Shown one piece after another: positions 1 through 8,473 of a stretch of 39,999 bases of DNA. A program made the translations under genes and the position numbers. This DNA is from Spirochaetales bacterium (GTDB lineage: Bacteria > Spirochaetota > Spirochaetia > DSM-27196 > PWMO01). The DNA is taken from NCBI GenBank assembly GCA_007123465.1, contig SKLB01000228.1, positions 1 through 39,999 on the forward strand, read 5' to 3'. The notes under the pieces were generated by a model. That model did no database searches, was not told the DNA's origin, and saw only the letters and a program-made list of their open reading frames with translations. Each line of letters begins with the position of its first letter. The stretch's first letter is position 1.

Positions 1-1049
1 CCGCCATCCCGGTCAACGTGCTGCTGCAGCCGCGTGATTACCTGAACGCGTTTCTGCTCTACGCCGGTCTGCTCGTGGGCGGTCTTGCAGCGCTCTTTGC
101 CTTCCGCGGCTTCACCGCGCCGGCGTTCACCTCGTTCTCGGCGGTCGTAGTCGGCGGCAAGCCTACCCCATTCTGGCCGGTGGTTCCGTTGGTGATTGCC
201 TGCGGCTCGCTGTCGGGGTTCCACTCGCTGGTGGCCTCGGGGACCACGTCCAAGCAGCTCACCAACGAGAAGGCCGGTCTGCCGATCGGCTACGGTGTCA
301 TGCTGGTTGAGGGGTTTCTCTCTACAATCGTTGTCATCGCGGTAGCCGGTTTCGGTATGACAGTACTGGCCAATGCCGGACATCCGGTAGCCTTTGCCGA
401 GTGGGGAACGCGCTATAACCCGCAGGCGGCTGCAGCCGGCCTCGGCGGTGCGCCGATGTTCTCTGAAACCTGGGCCGAGATGGTCTCGGTAACCTGGCTC
501 GGCTTCATCCCGCGGCAGTTCCTGGCGATCATCGCCGGCATGTGGGTCTCATCGTTTGCCATGACTACGCTGGATACCACCAACCGTCTGGCGCGCTACT
601 GCCTGGCAGAGATGTTCCTGCCGATCAAGGATAAGGCGGAAGGCGTCTACAGGTTCTTCACCAACCGCTGGATTGCCTCGCTGATTCCCGCGGCGCTCGG
701 AATCTGGCTGGGTTACAGCGGCACATTCGCGATGCTCTGGCCCTCGTTCGGCAGTGCCAACCAGCTGATCGCGTCAATTGCGCTTCTGACCGGAACCGCG
801 TGGGTCACCAAGCGGCTCAAAGCTAAAGCCACCGTGGCCTACATACCGGCTATGGCGCTCTGGATCACCGTAACCGCGGCTATGCTCTGGTACGTGGCAG
901 TACCACTTCCGGCAACCATAGCTTCCGCACCGGCAACCGGCTGGACGGTTATGGTTATCGTTGTAATCATGCTGCTGATGAACTTCCTGTTCATCTTTGA
1001 CTTCTTCAAGACCAAGAATCTTCCCGCTTCGGCGGAAATACAGTCGTGA
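1..1049 (+). CDS. cstA: CstA family carbon starvation transporter, C-terminal part (5' truncated by window edge)
   Basis: Multi-pass inner-membrane protein of the CstA family, known to take up peptides or pyruvate. The reading frame is already open at the left edge (from base 3) and carries the family segment reading PVNVLLQPRDYLN, so the true start lies upstream. Further family hallmarks are a CGSLSGFHSLVASGTTSKQL segment, followed by ANEKAG-like residues and several hydrophobic helices. About 349 residues remain of a family usually near 500-700 residues. The C-terminus ends with a hydrophobic helix and a short FFKTKN tail. The stop codon overlaps the GTG of the next small gene (GTGA). The identity is firm from the motifs; the substrate is not readable from sequence. 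Confidence 0.9.
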   Translation, partial: AIPVNVLLQPRDYLNAFLLYAGLLVGGLAALFAFRGFTAPAFTSFSAVVVGGKPTPFWPVVPLVIACGSLSGFHSLVASGTTSKQLTNEKAGLPIGYGVMLVEGFLSTIVVIAVAGFGMTVLANAGHPVAFAEWGTRYNPQAAAAGLGGAPMFSETWAEMVSVTWLGFIPRQFLAIIAGMWVSSFAMTTLDTTNRLARYCLAEMFLPIKDKAEGVYRFFTNRWIASLIPAALGIWLGYSGTFAMLWPSFGSANQLIASIALLTGTAWVTKRLKAKATVAYIPAMALWITVTAAMLWYVAVPLPATIASAPATGWTVMVIVVIMLLMNFLFIFDFFKTKNLPASAEIQS

Positions 1050-1381
1050 GCGGGCAGGACCGATCAGGACAACATCAACAACAAGGCGCCTTCGGGCGCC
1101 TTGTTGCATCGACCCGCGGCTTCCTCAGATCGTTCTTCTCCAGTACCGACCAGGCGCATCGCAACAAAGCGGTCGGGCTTACCGAGTGCGAGGTCAGAGA
1201 GCTTGAGAATATGTTTGTCCTGTTGCTGATGGGCTCGTTTACCGGGCTGCCGGCGCCGCCATCGTTCATCTCGGCCGAGCTGCTGCCGCTTATGGAACAC
1301 GAGCTCAAGGTCGCAAACCGCCGCGCCGAAAACGCCGACGATGCGCTGGCCGAAATTGCCGGTTGCTTCGACGTAACCTAA
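1046..1381 (+). CDS. Small conserved-looking protein upstream of ArsA-like ATPase
   Basis: Protein of 111 residues with no recognised domain. The C-terminal half is the more structured part: a segment around MFVLLLMGSFTGLPAPP is followed by an amphipathic stretch with LLPLMEHELKV. This looks like a compact partner protein rather than a membrane protein. The GTG start overlaps the cstA stop. The only other in-frame start is an ATG at 1211, which would cut into the conserved-looking segment, so I keep 1046 with doubt. A perfect hairpin (1079-1106) lies inside the first 20 codons, which is odd for a coding region. The arsA-like gene follows 10 bases downstream with a clear AAGGA, so co-function with the ATPase is likely but inferred from position only. 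Confidence 0.55.
   Translation: MSGQDRSGQHQQQGAFGRLVASTRGFLRSFFSSTDQAHRNKAVGLTECEVRELENMFVLLLMGSFTGLPAPPSFISAELLPLMEHELKVANRRAENADDALAEIAGCFDVT
1079..1106 (+). terminator. 12-bp perfect hairpin with TTCG loop after cstA
   Basis: CAACAAGGCGCC, then TTCG, then GGCGCCTTGTTG: a perfect 12-bp stem closed by the very stable C(UUCG)G tetraloop. The right arm ends in TTGTTG instead of a clean U-tract. It begins 30 bases after the cstA stop, where an intrinsic terminator or attenuator would sit, but it lies inside the reading frame of the next small gene. Confidence 0.55.
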
Positions 1382-1391
1382 GGATACCCTC

Positions 1392-2309
1392 ATGAAAGCA
1401 CTCTTTTTCACAGGTAAAGGCGGCGTGGGCAAATCCACCCTCGCGGCTGCTGCAGCCTGGCAACTCTCCGAACGGGGCTTCAAGGTTCTGGCGGTCTCGT
1501 TTGATCCCGCGCACAACCTTGGCGACCTCTATAACCTGCAGCTGGGCCATAAGAAGAAAAAATTCACCAAGAATCTCTACCTGCAGGAAGCTGATCTGGA
1601 CAAGGCTGCTTCGGCGTATATCGCGCAGAATATCGACATATTGAACGAGGTCTACAGTTACACCCGCGCCTTCAATATGGATCTCTATTTCAAAGTGTTA
1701 CGCTATTCACCGGGTGTAGAAGAGTACGCCTCGCTGACGATTATGGAAGAGATCTTCCGCAGCGAGACCGGCTTCGATTACATAGTCTTCGACACGCCTC
1801 CAACCGGACTCACGCTGAGGATTCTGGCGCTACCCAATATTACGGTTACCTGGATCGATCGACTGCGCCGAATCAGGAAGCAGATCCTCGAGAAGCGCTA
1901 TACGATTCACAATATCAGTGGACAGTACATAGAAAAGGGAGTGCGCCTGGCGTACCAGGAAGAAGACGATCGGGTCATCAAGAAGCTGGATGAATTGTGG
2001 AAACGCTATGCCGGGGTTTACAAGATTCTCAAGAGCGATAGCACCAAGCTGTGCGTTGTCTTCAACCCCGATTACCTTTCGTTGCGCGAGTCGCAACGCA
2101 TCATCACCGGATTCAAGGACCTGCAGCTCGGCCTGCACGTAGCCTACAACAACAAGTATCAGGACAGCCTCTCCAATGTGGCTCAAGACGTCGAGCAGCG
2201 ATTGCTCAACGGCATTACGGGAGTTGATCTTGTACGTGTTCCTATGCATGATTACGTGCGTGAGAGCGCCTACGCCTTTGATTTTGACGTAACCGCGCCT
2301 TTCCGCTGA
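1392..2309 (+). CDS. ArsA/Get3-family ATPase
   Basis: Cytosolic ATPase of the ArsA/Get3 branch of SIMIBI P-loop NTPases, 305 residues in a single half. The deviant Walker A GKGGVGKST is at residues 8-16, a switch I-like DPAHNLGD at about 39-46, and a switch II-like DTPPTG at about 135-140, followed by LTLRILALP as in Get3/ArsA. I see no CxxC zinc motif of eukaryotic Get3 and no arsenite-binding cysteine cluster. No arsB, arsD, arsR or arsC is nearby. The gene lies between a small protein and a membrane-anchored protein, with an AAGGA ribosome-binding site. Membrane-protein handling or another client is therefore more plausible than arsenite export, but this is inference. Confidence 0.85.
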   Translation: MKALFFTGKGGVGKSTLAAAAAWQLSERGFKVLAVSFDPAHNLGDLYNLQLGHKKKKFTKNLYLQEADLDKAASAYIAQNIDILNEVYSYTRAFNMDLYFKVLRYSPGVEEYASLTIMEEIFRSETGFDYIVFDTPPTGLTLRILALPNITVTWIDRLRRIRKQILEKRYTIHNISGQYIEKGVRLAYQEEDDRVIKKLDELWKRYAGVYKILKSDSTKLCVVFNPDYLSLRESQRIITGFKDLQLGLHVAYNNKYQDSLSNVAQDVEQRLLNGITGVDLVRVPMHDYVRESAYAFDFDVTAPFR

Positions 2310-2337
2310 CCAGTCTACCAAGAGGAACCACTCACCG

Positions 2338-3030
2338 ATGCAGACCGACATAGTACAGCAACCGCTATTCTACCTGTTTATCGCAGTCACTATCCTGATC
2401 TCGCTCGGCTACTCGTGGGGCAAGCGGCGTAACCGGCGTATCTATCTCTCCGCGTTCGACGCCATAACCCGGGTAATCCAGCCAAAAGATCAGCAGTTCA
2501 CCAACATCGGCGGTCTCACCGGATACCACGCCAACTTCGTACCGCACAAAAACCGCTTCATCAGACGACTGGACGCTACCATCACTATGCTGCCGCGGCA
2601 GTCGTGGCTCTATTACCCGGTATCTCGACTGATCCGCAGGTTCGACCGGCTCTTTCTGGCGTATCACCTTTCTCCCAAAGCCGCCGGTGTGCTCCAAGAG
2701 GGTCACCTGATAGAAAAGGGCTACTCACGGTTTGCCGGCGCCAGCATTGAAAATGAAGACAGCCTGACCCGCGAGACAATCGACTGGGGCGGATTGACCT
2801 TCTTTTTCTATTACCAGGATCAACAGATCCGAACTCGGCTGGAACAGCTGCGCGAACAGATAGGTGATCCCGGCCCGTTGCGCCACGTAGCGCTGGTACC
2901 CGAACAGGACCGATTGTTTGTTTTTATGATACCGCGCATCGGCCAGGTAGAACACGTGATTGCTACGGTGACACACTGGTTCACCGAACTTGTGGAATCA
3001 CGTTTACCATTGCGGCAGGAGCGCCACTAA
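2338..3030 (+). CDS. Membrane-anchored protein of unknown function
   Basis: Protein of 230 residues that I do not recognise. Residues about 9-27 form one hydrophobic segment (LFYLFIAVTILISLGYSWG) followed by basic KRRNRR, which fits an N-terminal anchor with a cytoplasmic body. The remainder is soluble-looking, rich in aromatic and arginine residues, and includes a PRIGQVEHVIATV segment near the C-terminus. The start is supported by AGAGGA about 12 bases upstream. It follows the ArsA-like ATPase by 28 bases and precedes an MFS transporter by 34, so the genes are probably co-transcribed. It may be a membrane partner of the ATPase; only the gene order supports that. Confidence 0.75.
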   Translation: MQTDIVQQPLFYLFIAVTILISLGYSWGKRRNRRIYLSAFDAITRVIQPKDQQFTNIGGLTGYHANFVPHKNRFIRRLDATITMLPRQSWLYYPVSRLIRRFDRLFLAYHLSPKAAGVLQEGHLIEKGYSRFAGASIENEDSLTRETIDWGGLTFFFYYQDQQIRTRLEQLREQIGDPGPLRHVALVPEQDRLFVFMIPRIGQVEHVIATVTHWFTELVESRLPLRQERH

Positions 3031-3064
3031 CTCACAGGATTGTTGAACATGCTTACCTGGTAGT

Positions 3065-4288
3065 ATGGCAGCGATAAAGAAGCACTCACCGCTACTCTAC
3101 ATCCTGTTGTTCATTCTGGCGCACTTCTTTCACCATCTGATGACCGCGCTGGTGGTACCGCTGCTGCCGTTCATCCGCGACGGCTTCGACTTGAGCTACG
3201 CCCAGTCCGGGTTGGTAGTGTCCGCCTTCACGCTGGCTTACGGAATCGGACAGCTGCCGGCAGGCTGGCTGGCAGACCGTATCGGACCGCGCTACGTGTT
3301 GACCGTAGGCGTTGCCGGTGTGGCACTCGCCGGAGCGGCGGTTGGGCTCTCGCAGCGCTGGGAAACCCTGATTATCTTTCTGATCTGCATGGGAATAGCC
3401 GGCGGCGGCTATCATCCGGCCGCGGCACCGCTGATCTCGGCTGCTGTCCCGCCGGCGCAGCGCGGACGCGCCCTGGGGCTGCATCTGATTGGCGGTAGCG
3501 CCAGTCACCTGGCCGCGCCGCTTGCGGGAGTCTTGATTGCCGGCTGGCTCGGCTGGCGAGCATCGTTCCTGGTACTTTCACTGCCGGTGCTGCTGTTTGG
3601 TGCAGCCCTCTTTGTAATACTGACTCAGCACGAGATCCGCGCCCGAGCCGGACGCGCTGCACGCAGCGACGCATCGATCAACGAGGAAGCCGAAACCCCT
3701 GCACGGCCGGCGCTGATTGCGGTCTTCCTGATCATGACCGCATCGGTTGGCGCGTTCACCGGGTCCAGCATCGCCTTTCTGCCGCTCTACCTGGTAGACA
3801 TCTTCGGGGTCTCGGAAGAGGCTGCCGCGGTGTTCCTCTCAGCCTTCTACGCAACCGGAATCTGGGCCTCGCCTCTGGGAGGCGCCGCCTCGGACCGTTT
3901 TGGCCCGCTAACGGTGTTCCTGATACTCGCGCTTGCTGTCGGGCCACTGATCGTTCTGCTGGCTGTGGCCGGCAGCTGGATAGTGGCAGCCCTGGTGATG
4001 CTCGGTGTTGGGATCACGCTCTTCGTGCGAATGCCGGTCTCCGAGACCTACCTGGTCTCTTCGGTACGCAGGCGCAACCGCTCTACGGTACTGGGTATCT
4101 ATTTTTTTGCCGGCATGGAGGCCAGCGGCGTCATTACACCCATTCTCGGTTGGCTCATTGACGTCTATGGTTTCCGCCGTGGTTACGCTTCGGTTGGCGC
4201 CCTGCTGACGCTGATCATTGTCTGCGGCTGCGTAGTCCTGCTTGGTCTCTCGCGCCGGGACCGCGCACGTCTACGGCTGCAGTCCTGA
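3065..4288 (+). CDS. MFS transporter, fosmidomycin-resistance-like
   Basis: Major facilitator superfamily exporter, 407 residues with about 12 hydrophobic helices. The loop 2-3 signature GWLADRIGPR is at about residues 63-72. The second half begins after a polar, charged loop (about residues 195-215, EIRARAGRAARSD) and repeats the pattern with GGAASDRFGP. The N-terminal segment HHLMTALVVPLLPFIRDGF resembles Fsr-type drug exporters. The substrate cannot be inferred. The upstream sequence shows only a weak ribosome-binding site. The 3' end overlaps the 3' end of the convergent CNNM-like gene by 18 bases. Confidence 0.88.
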   Translation: MAAIKKHSPLLYILLFILAHFFHHLMTALVVPLLPFIRDGFDLSYAQSGLVVSAFTLAYGIGQLPAGWLADRIGPRYVLTVGVAGVALAGAAVGLSQRWETLIIFLICMGIAGGGYHPAAAPLISAAVPPAQRGRALGLHLIGGSASHLAAPLAGVLIAGWLGWRASFLVLSLPVLLFGAALFVILTQHEIRARAGRAARSDASINEEAETPARPALIAVFLIMTASVGAFTGSSIAFLPLYLVDIFGVSEEAAAVFLSAFYATGIWASPLGGAASDRFGPLTVFLILALAVGPLIVLLAVAGSWIVAALVMLGVGITLFVRMPVSETYLVSSVRRRNRSTVLGIYFFAGMEASGVITPILGWLIDVYGFRRGYASVGALLTLIIVCGCVVLLGLSRRDRARLRLQS

Positions 4289-5311
4289 ATGCTGAGGACC
4301 GCCTTCACGCCGAACAATCCCCCGCAGCAGGCGGCCCAGAATATCGGAGCCGGTGATTACCCGTTTTTCGTCGCCCCAGTAGAGAATGATGTCCTGGTCG
4401 ACTACGTCATCATCGGCGCGTTCGGGGTGAACTTTCAACCGCGGCAACAGCTCACCGAGGCGTGTCTGGGGGTCACGGACCATGATTGGACGGTGACAGT
4501 GGCGCAGCGCTACAAAGCGTTGAGGCGAGAACAGCGCCTCGCGGAGGAAGCTTGCTGCGTTGAGCGTCAGGTGCGGCTGACCGGCACTGTCGACCAGGAT
4601 AACCCATTTCTTCTTTGATGCATCCAGCCGCCGCAAAAAATCGTCCGCTGGAGACAAACTCAGCGTGGGGAACAGCGGGTTCCCATCGCGGAACTCGAGC
4701 TCGATGATGCTGTCCGGATCGATACGCTCGCCCTCTTCGCACACCGGCACATCGTCGATAGCCAGAAAGTTGAGACTGCCGGTACCCTCAACGCTTCCAA
4801 TGTCGCTTTCAGGCGCCAACGAGTGCAGCCGGATGAGCTCCTGAAGGTCTGCCTCCTTGAAGTATCGGATACCCTCGGGGCCAAGCAGCCGGTCGAGCAG
4901 CAGGGCGGTAGGCCACGCTATAGGAAACAACAGCAGCTGGTAGAAGCGGATCACCGGTGACAACGCTGCTGCAATCCGGAGCGCGTGGCGCGAGAAATAA
5001 GCCTGCGGGATGATCTCGCCCACAATTGTGATCAGCACCGTAGAAAACAGAAACGCCGTTATCCCGGCGAGCACCGATTCGGCCAGCAGCGCCAGCAGGA
5101 CGTTCACCGCCACGTTGGCCCATAGAATAGTGACCAGCAGGAAGTTGGCGTTGCTGCGCAGCGCCAGAACCCGCTCAGCGTAGCGGTTGTTGCGCTGTGA
5201 CTCCACCTCCAGCCGTAAACGGCTGACACTGAAGAACGCCAGATTCAAGCCCGACAGCGTAGCGGACTGCGAAATGCAGAGCACAATGCCGATCCAGATG
5301 ATTGTTCTCAA
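4271..5311 (-). CDS. CNNM/DUF21 membrane protein (HlyC/CorC-like)
   Basis: Inner-membrane protein of 346 residues with the DUF21/CNNM transmembrane domain in the first about 150 residues, including the segment TVLITIVGEIIPQAYFSRHA (family motif GEIIPK). A degenerate CBS-pair-like region follows (about 190-300), with STL-like and VILVDSAGQPHLTL segments. The usual C-terminal CorC/HlyC domain is absent. Relatives are implicated in Mg2+/Co2+ homeostasis. The start is TTG, preceded by GAGG at a good distance. It lies 36 bases downstream of the hydrolase gene on the same strand and is probably co-transcribed with it. The GEIIPQ variant (Q for K) is a small deviation. Confidence 0.83.
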   Translation of the reverse strand: MRTIIWIGIVLCISQSATLSGLNLAFFSVSRLRLEVESQRNNRYAERVLALRSNANFLLVTILWANVAVNVLLALLAESVLAGITAFLFSTVLITIVGEIIPQAYFSRHALRIAAALSPVIRFYQLLLFPIAWPTALLLDRLLGPEGIRYFKEADLQELIRLHSLAPESDIGSVEGTGSLNFLAIDDVPVCEEGERIDPDSIIELEFRDGNPLFPTLSLSPADDFLRRLDASKKKWVILVDSAGQPHLTLNAASFLREALFSPQRFVALRHCHRPIMVRDPQTRLGELLPRLKVHPERADDDVVDQDIILYWGDEKRVITGSDILGRLLRGIVRREGGPQHSGLQP

Positions 5312-5347
5312 TTGCTGCCTCGCTTGAAGCCGTTGACACGCCCGGTA

Positions 5348-7627
5348 TCAACGCGCGCTGGTACGCGCTGCGTAGCCGATCTCATCGAGCAGAATACTGC
5401 CCGCCTGCTCAGGATCAAAGACAAAGCGAATCTCGCCAATTTCGTCAAGCTGCAGCCCGCCGGCGGCGGCCGACTCCAGCGGTACGCGAAAACTGTGCAA
5501 GACGGTTTCCTGCGGTTGCATCAGCGCGCGCTCGAGTGCGCCCAACTTTGAGTACTGGATCACCAGCGGCGGTGGCAGCGGCTGCAGCGAGTCCAGCGCA
5601 ACGCGACTGCTGTTGCCGCTGCGGTCGGTCAACTGCAGCGCAATACGCAACGGTTCCAGCCGCTGCCCCGCTGACGGCCGCCGAGCGTCGGCCAGGGAGA
5701 ACAGCAGTTCACCGTCGCTTGTGAATATAGAGCTCACGGGTGCGGGCAGCTTTACCGAGAAATGAGCTTTGCTTGCTGCAGCACTCCAGCTGATAGCGCG
5801 GGCGCGGTTGCCGCTCTGCCTCCCGAGCGCGCGCAGCGTTACTTCCTGATTGATCCAACTGTCGAGTCCTGCGCCCTCGAAGACCACGCCGGTCTCGCTA
5901 CCCACTGTGGGGTCAACGTCTGAATCAAAATCAGCTATCACGCTGCGGCCGCCGTCACGGTAGCGCTGCAACACCCACTCATCGGACATGAGCTGGCGTG
6001 CTATCCACGGCCGCTGCAGGACGGCCCGCGCTTGCCGCCGCCCGCGCAGCGAAGCCTCCACAAACGCGGTTACATACTGCCGCGTCAGCCGCTGCTGCGC
6101 GGCCGGCTCGAGCTGCGCCGCGCGGTTTACCAGCTGGCCGAACGGAAAAGACATGTCCGCGTGAGCCGGCGTTGTGCTGAATCCGCTGTGGCTGCCGCGA
6201 TACAGATACGCCAGCGCTTTGAAACCGTCAGCGCCTGGAAAGACCCGCTCGTACTGCGCAAGGCCCATGAACAACGCCACATCGCCGTCGTGCCCCCCGT
6301 GCAGCAGCAGATAATCAACCGCCTCCAGTTCAATAGCGGCACCGCCGGGCCGATAAAACCCTTCGCTCGGTGCCAGCGCAACCACGCCGGCGATATTGAA
6401 TCCATAGTCGAATTTGATTTCAGGCCGGTCCGGATGCGCCGACAAACCGTTGAAAAGCGCTGCTGCGGCAGCCGCTTCGCCGCCACGCGAATGGCCCACT
6501 AACGCGATCTGTGACAAATCGACGCGATCGAACCACGGCGATGCCGGGTCTGCGCTCCATCCGCGCCACAACCGAAGGTGTTCAAGCAGCAGCCAGGCGC
6601 GCGCGGGAATCTCCTGGCGCTGGTAACCCTCTCCGAGCCACGAAAAATTGAGAAAGTTCTGATCGACCGATACGGCGATGTAGCCGTGCGAAGCCAGCTG
6701 CTCCCCCAGGTAGTCATAGCCCAGCTCGGCCCGCCGATGCATCGGGTGGTTACCGTGAACCATCACTACCAGGGGATAGGATTCAGCGCCGACGCGGTTG
6801 CTGATTTGTGGCGCCCAGACCACGCCGGCCAGCGGAACCCCGGTTTCATCAAAGCCCCAGTAGCGCCGGCGGACCCGGCCGTCGAGCCCCTTGGCGGAAG
6901 GCAGCAGCGAGGATATGTCCACGGAGTCGTTCTGCAGACCGTAGCTGCTACGCTCTACCTGGTACGGCCCCGGCTCGCCCAGAGCGAGCAGCTGTAGCGC
7001 GGCAGGATCCGCGGCGTGCGCAGTCTCCGCGGCTGCCGCAGGAAGCGGGGCTGCGGCCAGATGTGCGTCGCTTCCGGCGCCGAGAAACCAGACCAACCAT
7101 GCAGCGTAGACTCCAACTGAGACCAAAGCAAATCCGGCAAGCGCAGCGCGCCGCAGTGTTGCCCGGCCGCTGGGATCGTTACGACTTTGAAGCGCCTTGA
7201 TGACCGCGCCAAGGCCGCCGCCCAGCAGCGCATGCACAGGTACAACTATCAGGGCCATCAACAGCGCCATTGGGACAAAGGTGCCCTGGAAAGACAGCAG
7301 CGCGGTCAGCGCCAGCACACCGGTTGCGACAGCGTAGCAGAAGCTGCGTGGAATAAGCTGCACCACAAAGCCAAACAGCAGAAGCACCGCCGCGCAGATC
7401 AGCAATGCTGCTATCGCCAGCGGGGCAACCAACAACCCAACCGGAACGCTGCCGATCGGATCGACGCCCCTTACCTTCCAGACCGCTACCGCCAGTACCG
7501 CAATGGAACTGAACAGGAACACAGCGGCGGCCGACAAGCGGGCGCCGGGCGAGCCCGAGAACATAGTGTGTGGACGGGTTTTCACCACCGGCCTCCATGC
7601 AATGTGCAGCGCAACAGACGCAATCAT
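5348..7627 (-). CDS. Membrane-anchored alpha/beta hydrolase
   Basis: Large protein (759 residues). The first about 190 residues contain several hydrophobic helices, and a long alpha/beta-hydrolase domain follows. The oxyanion-side motif VMVHGNHP is at about residue 290. The nucleophile elbow GHSRGGEAAAAA has its serine near residue 380. A downstream HGGHDGDV acid region and YRGSHSGFS, probably carrying the catalytic histidine, complete the triad. The C-terminal about 200 residues look like beta-sandwich or jelly-roll and would be extracytoplasmic. Related enzymes include lipase/chlorophyllase/PAF-acetylhydrolase-type esterases; the substrate is unknown. No ribosome-binding site is visible at 7627, and an internal ATG at 7564 (MFSGSPG) is an alternative start. 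Confidence 0.78.
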   Translation of the reverse strand: MIASVALHIAWRPVVKTRPHTMFSGSPGARLSAAAVFLFSSIAVLAVAVWKVRGVDPIGSVPVGLLVAPLAIAALLICAAVLLLFGFVVQLIPRSFCYAVATGVLALTALLSFQGTFVPMALLMALIVVPVHALLGGGLGAVIKALQSRNDPSGRATLRRAALAGFALVSVGVYAAWLVWFLGAGSDAHLAAAPLPAAAAETAHAADPAALQLLALGEPGPYQVERSSYGLQNDSVDISSLLPSAKGLDGRVRRRYWGFDETGVPLAGVVWAPQISNRVGAESYPLVVMVHGNHPMHRRAELGYDYLGEQLASHGYIAVSVDQNFLNFSWLGEGYQRQEIPARAWLLLEHLRLWRGWSADPASPWFDRVDLSQIALVGHSRGGEAAAAAALFNGLSAHPDRPEIKFDYGFNIAGVVALAPSEGFYRPGGAAIELEAVDYLLLHGGHDGDVALFMGLAQYERVFPGADGFKALAYLYRGSHSGFSTTPAHADMSFPFGQLVNRAAQLEPAAQQRLTRQYVTAFVEASLRGRRQARAVLQRPWIARQLMSDEWVLQRYRDGGRSVIADFDSDVDPTVGSETGVVFEGAGLDSWINQEVTLRALGRQSGNRARAISWSAAASKAHFSVKLPAPVSSIFTSDGELLFSLADARRPSAGQRLEPLRIALQLTDRSGNSSRVALDSLQPLPPPLVIQYSKLGALERALMQPQETVLHSFRVPLESAAAGGLQLDEIGEIRFVFDPEQAGSILLDEIGYAARTSAR

Positions 7628-7695
7628 AGCAGCACTGCGGCGTCACCGCAATCCGGCGCCGTTTCGCGGCAACTGCTGGATTTCGCGGCAACGGG

Positions 7696-7725
7696 TTGCG
7701 GTACTGGTGCGTCGCTGAGTATCAT
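7696..7725 (+). promoter_or_regulatory. Candidate promoter of the glutamine amidotransferase gene (leaderless)
   Basis: TTGCGG (7696-7701), an 18-base spacer, then TATCAT (7720-7725). The ATG at 7732 begins 6 bases after the -10, where the transcript would be expected to start, and no Shine-Dalgarno sequence precedes it. The same arrangement occurs before 31134 and 39836. Confidence 0.45.
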
Positions 7726-7731
7726 AGACCG

Positions 7732-8466
7732 ATGCGAGCCCACTACCTGCAGCACGTTGACTTTGAGGGTCTCGGTTCGATTGAAGCCTGGCTGCTAAAC
7801 GCCGGATATACGATCAGCAACAGCGCCTTTTTTCAGCCGCCCGAGTTGCGCAATCCCCTGCCGAGCCCCGCCGACGTTGACCTGCTGGTGGTATTGGGTG
7901 GGCCCATGAGCGCCAATGACGAGCAGGCGTTCAGCTGGCTGGCCACCGAGAAGCGCTTCATCCGCGACTGCATCCACGCCGGAACCCCGGTGCTGGGCAT
8001 CTGCCTCGGAGCGCAGCTGATAGCGGCAGCCCTCGGTGCGCGCGTCTATCCCAACTCCCAGAAGGAAATCGGCTGGTTTGCGCTGCAGGCGGTCGGTGAC
8101 AATGCAACCGACCTGCTGCGGCTGCCCGATGCTATGCAGGTATTTCATTGGCACGCAGAGACCTTTGACCTGCCGGCGGAGGCAGTCCTGCTGGCAAGAA
8201 GCAACGCCTGTACCAATCAGGCGTTCCAGGTCGGACGCTCGGTTGTGGCTCTGCAGTTCCATTTGGAGACTACGCCGCAGTCGGCACAAGCGCTGCTGGA
8301 CAACTGCGGCAATGACCTTGTCAGTGCCCGCTACGTCCAGTCGGCCGAGACTATCCTGGCGGCTCCTGCTGAGCGCTACCGAAGCATCAACGCGGTAATG
8401 GAGCAGGTGCTGAGGTTTCTCACCAGCAACGCTGCGTCACCCTCGCACCGCCCAGCGGGAGGATAG
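7732..8466 (+). CDS. Class I glutamine amidotransferase domain protein
   Basis: Stand-alone class I glutamine amidotransferase of 244 residues, GMP synthase-like (GuaA N-domain type). The nucleophile cysteine is C91 in GICLGAQ, and the catalytic His-Glu pair lies in LQFHLETTP. The GGPMSANDE segment and HWHAETF are typical of the family branch that often acts on gamma-glutamyl or other small metabolites. No synthetase domain is attached. The longer frame from 7696 would start inside the promoter candidate, so ATG 7732 is preferred. It ends 7 bases before mutL, whose ribosome-binding site (GGAGG) lies inside this gene's end, which implies co-transcription. The substrate is unknown. Confidence 0.85.
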   Translation: MRAHYLQHVDFEGLGSIEAWLLNAGYTISNSAFFQPPELRNPLPSPADVDLLVVLGGPMSANDEQAFSWLATEKRFIRDCIHAGTPVLGICLGAQLIAAALGARVYPNSQKEIGWFALQAVGDNATDLLRLPDAMQVFHWHAETFDLPAEAVLLARSNACTNQAFQVGRSVVALQFHLETTPQSAQALLDNCGNDLVSARYVQSAETILAAPAERYRSINAVMEQVLRFLTSNAASPSHRPAGG

Positions 8467-8473
8467 CAAGGCC

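Noticed and set aside
4099..4108. T-run in the MFS gene (TATTTTTTTGCC) as a possible slippage site
   Set aside because: The frame is continuous on both sides with normal membrane-helix sequence, and no alternative frame extends usefully.
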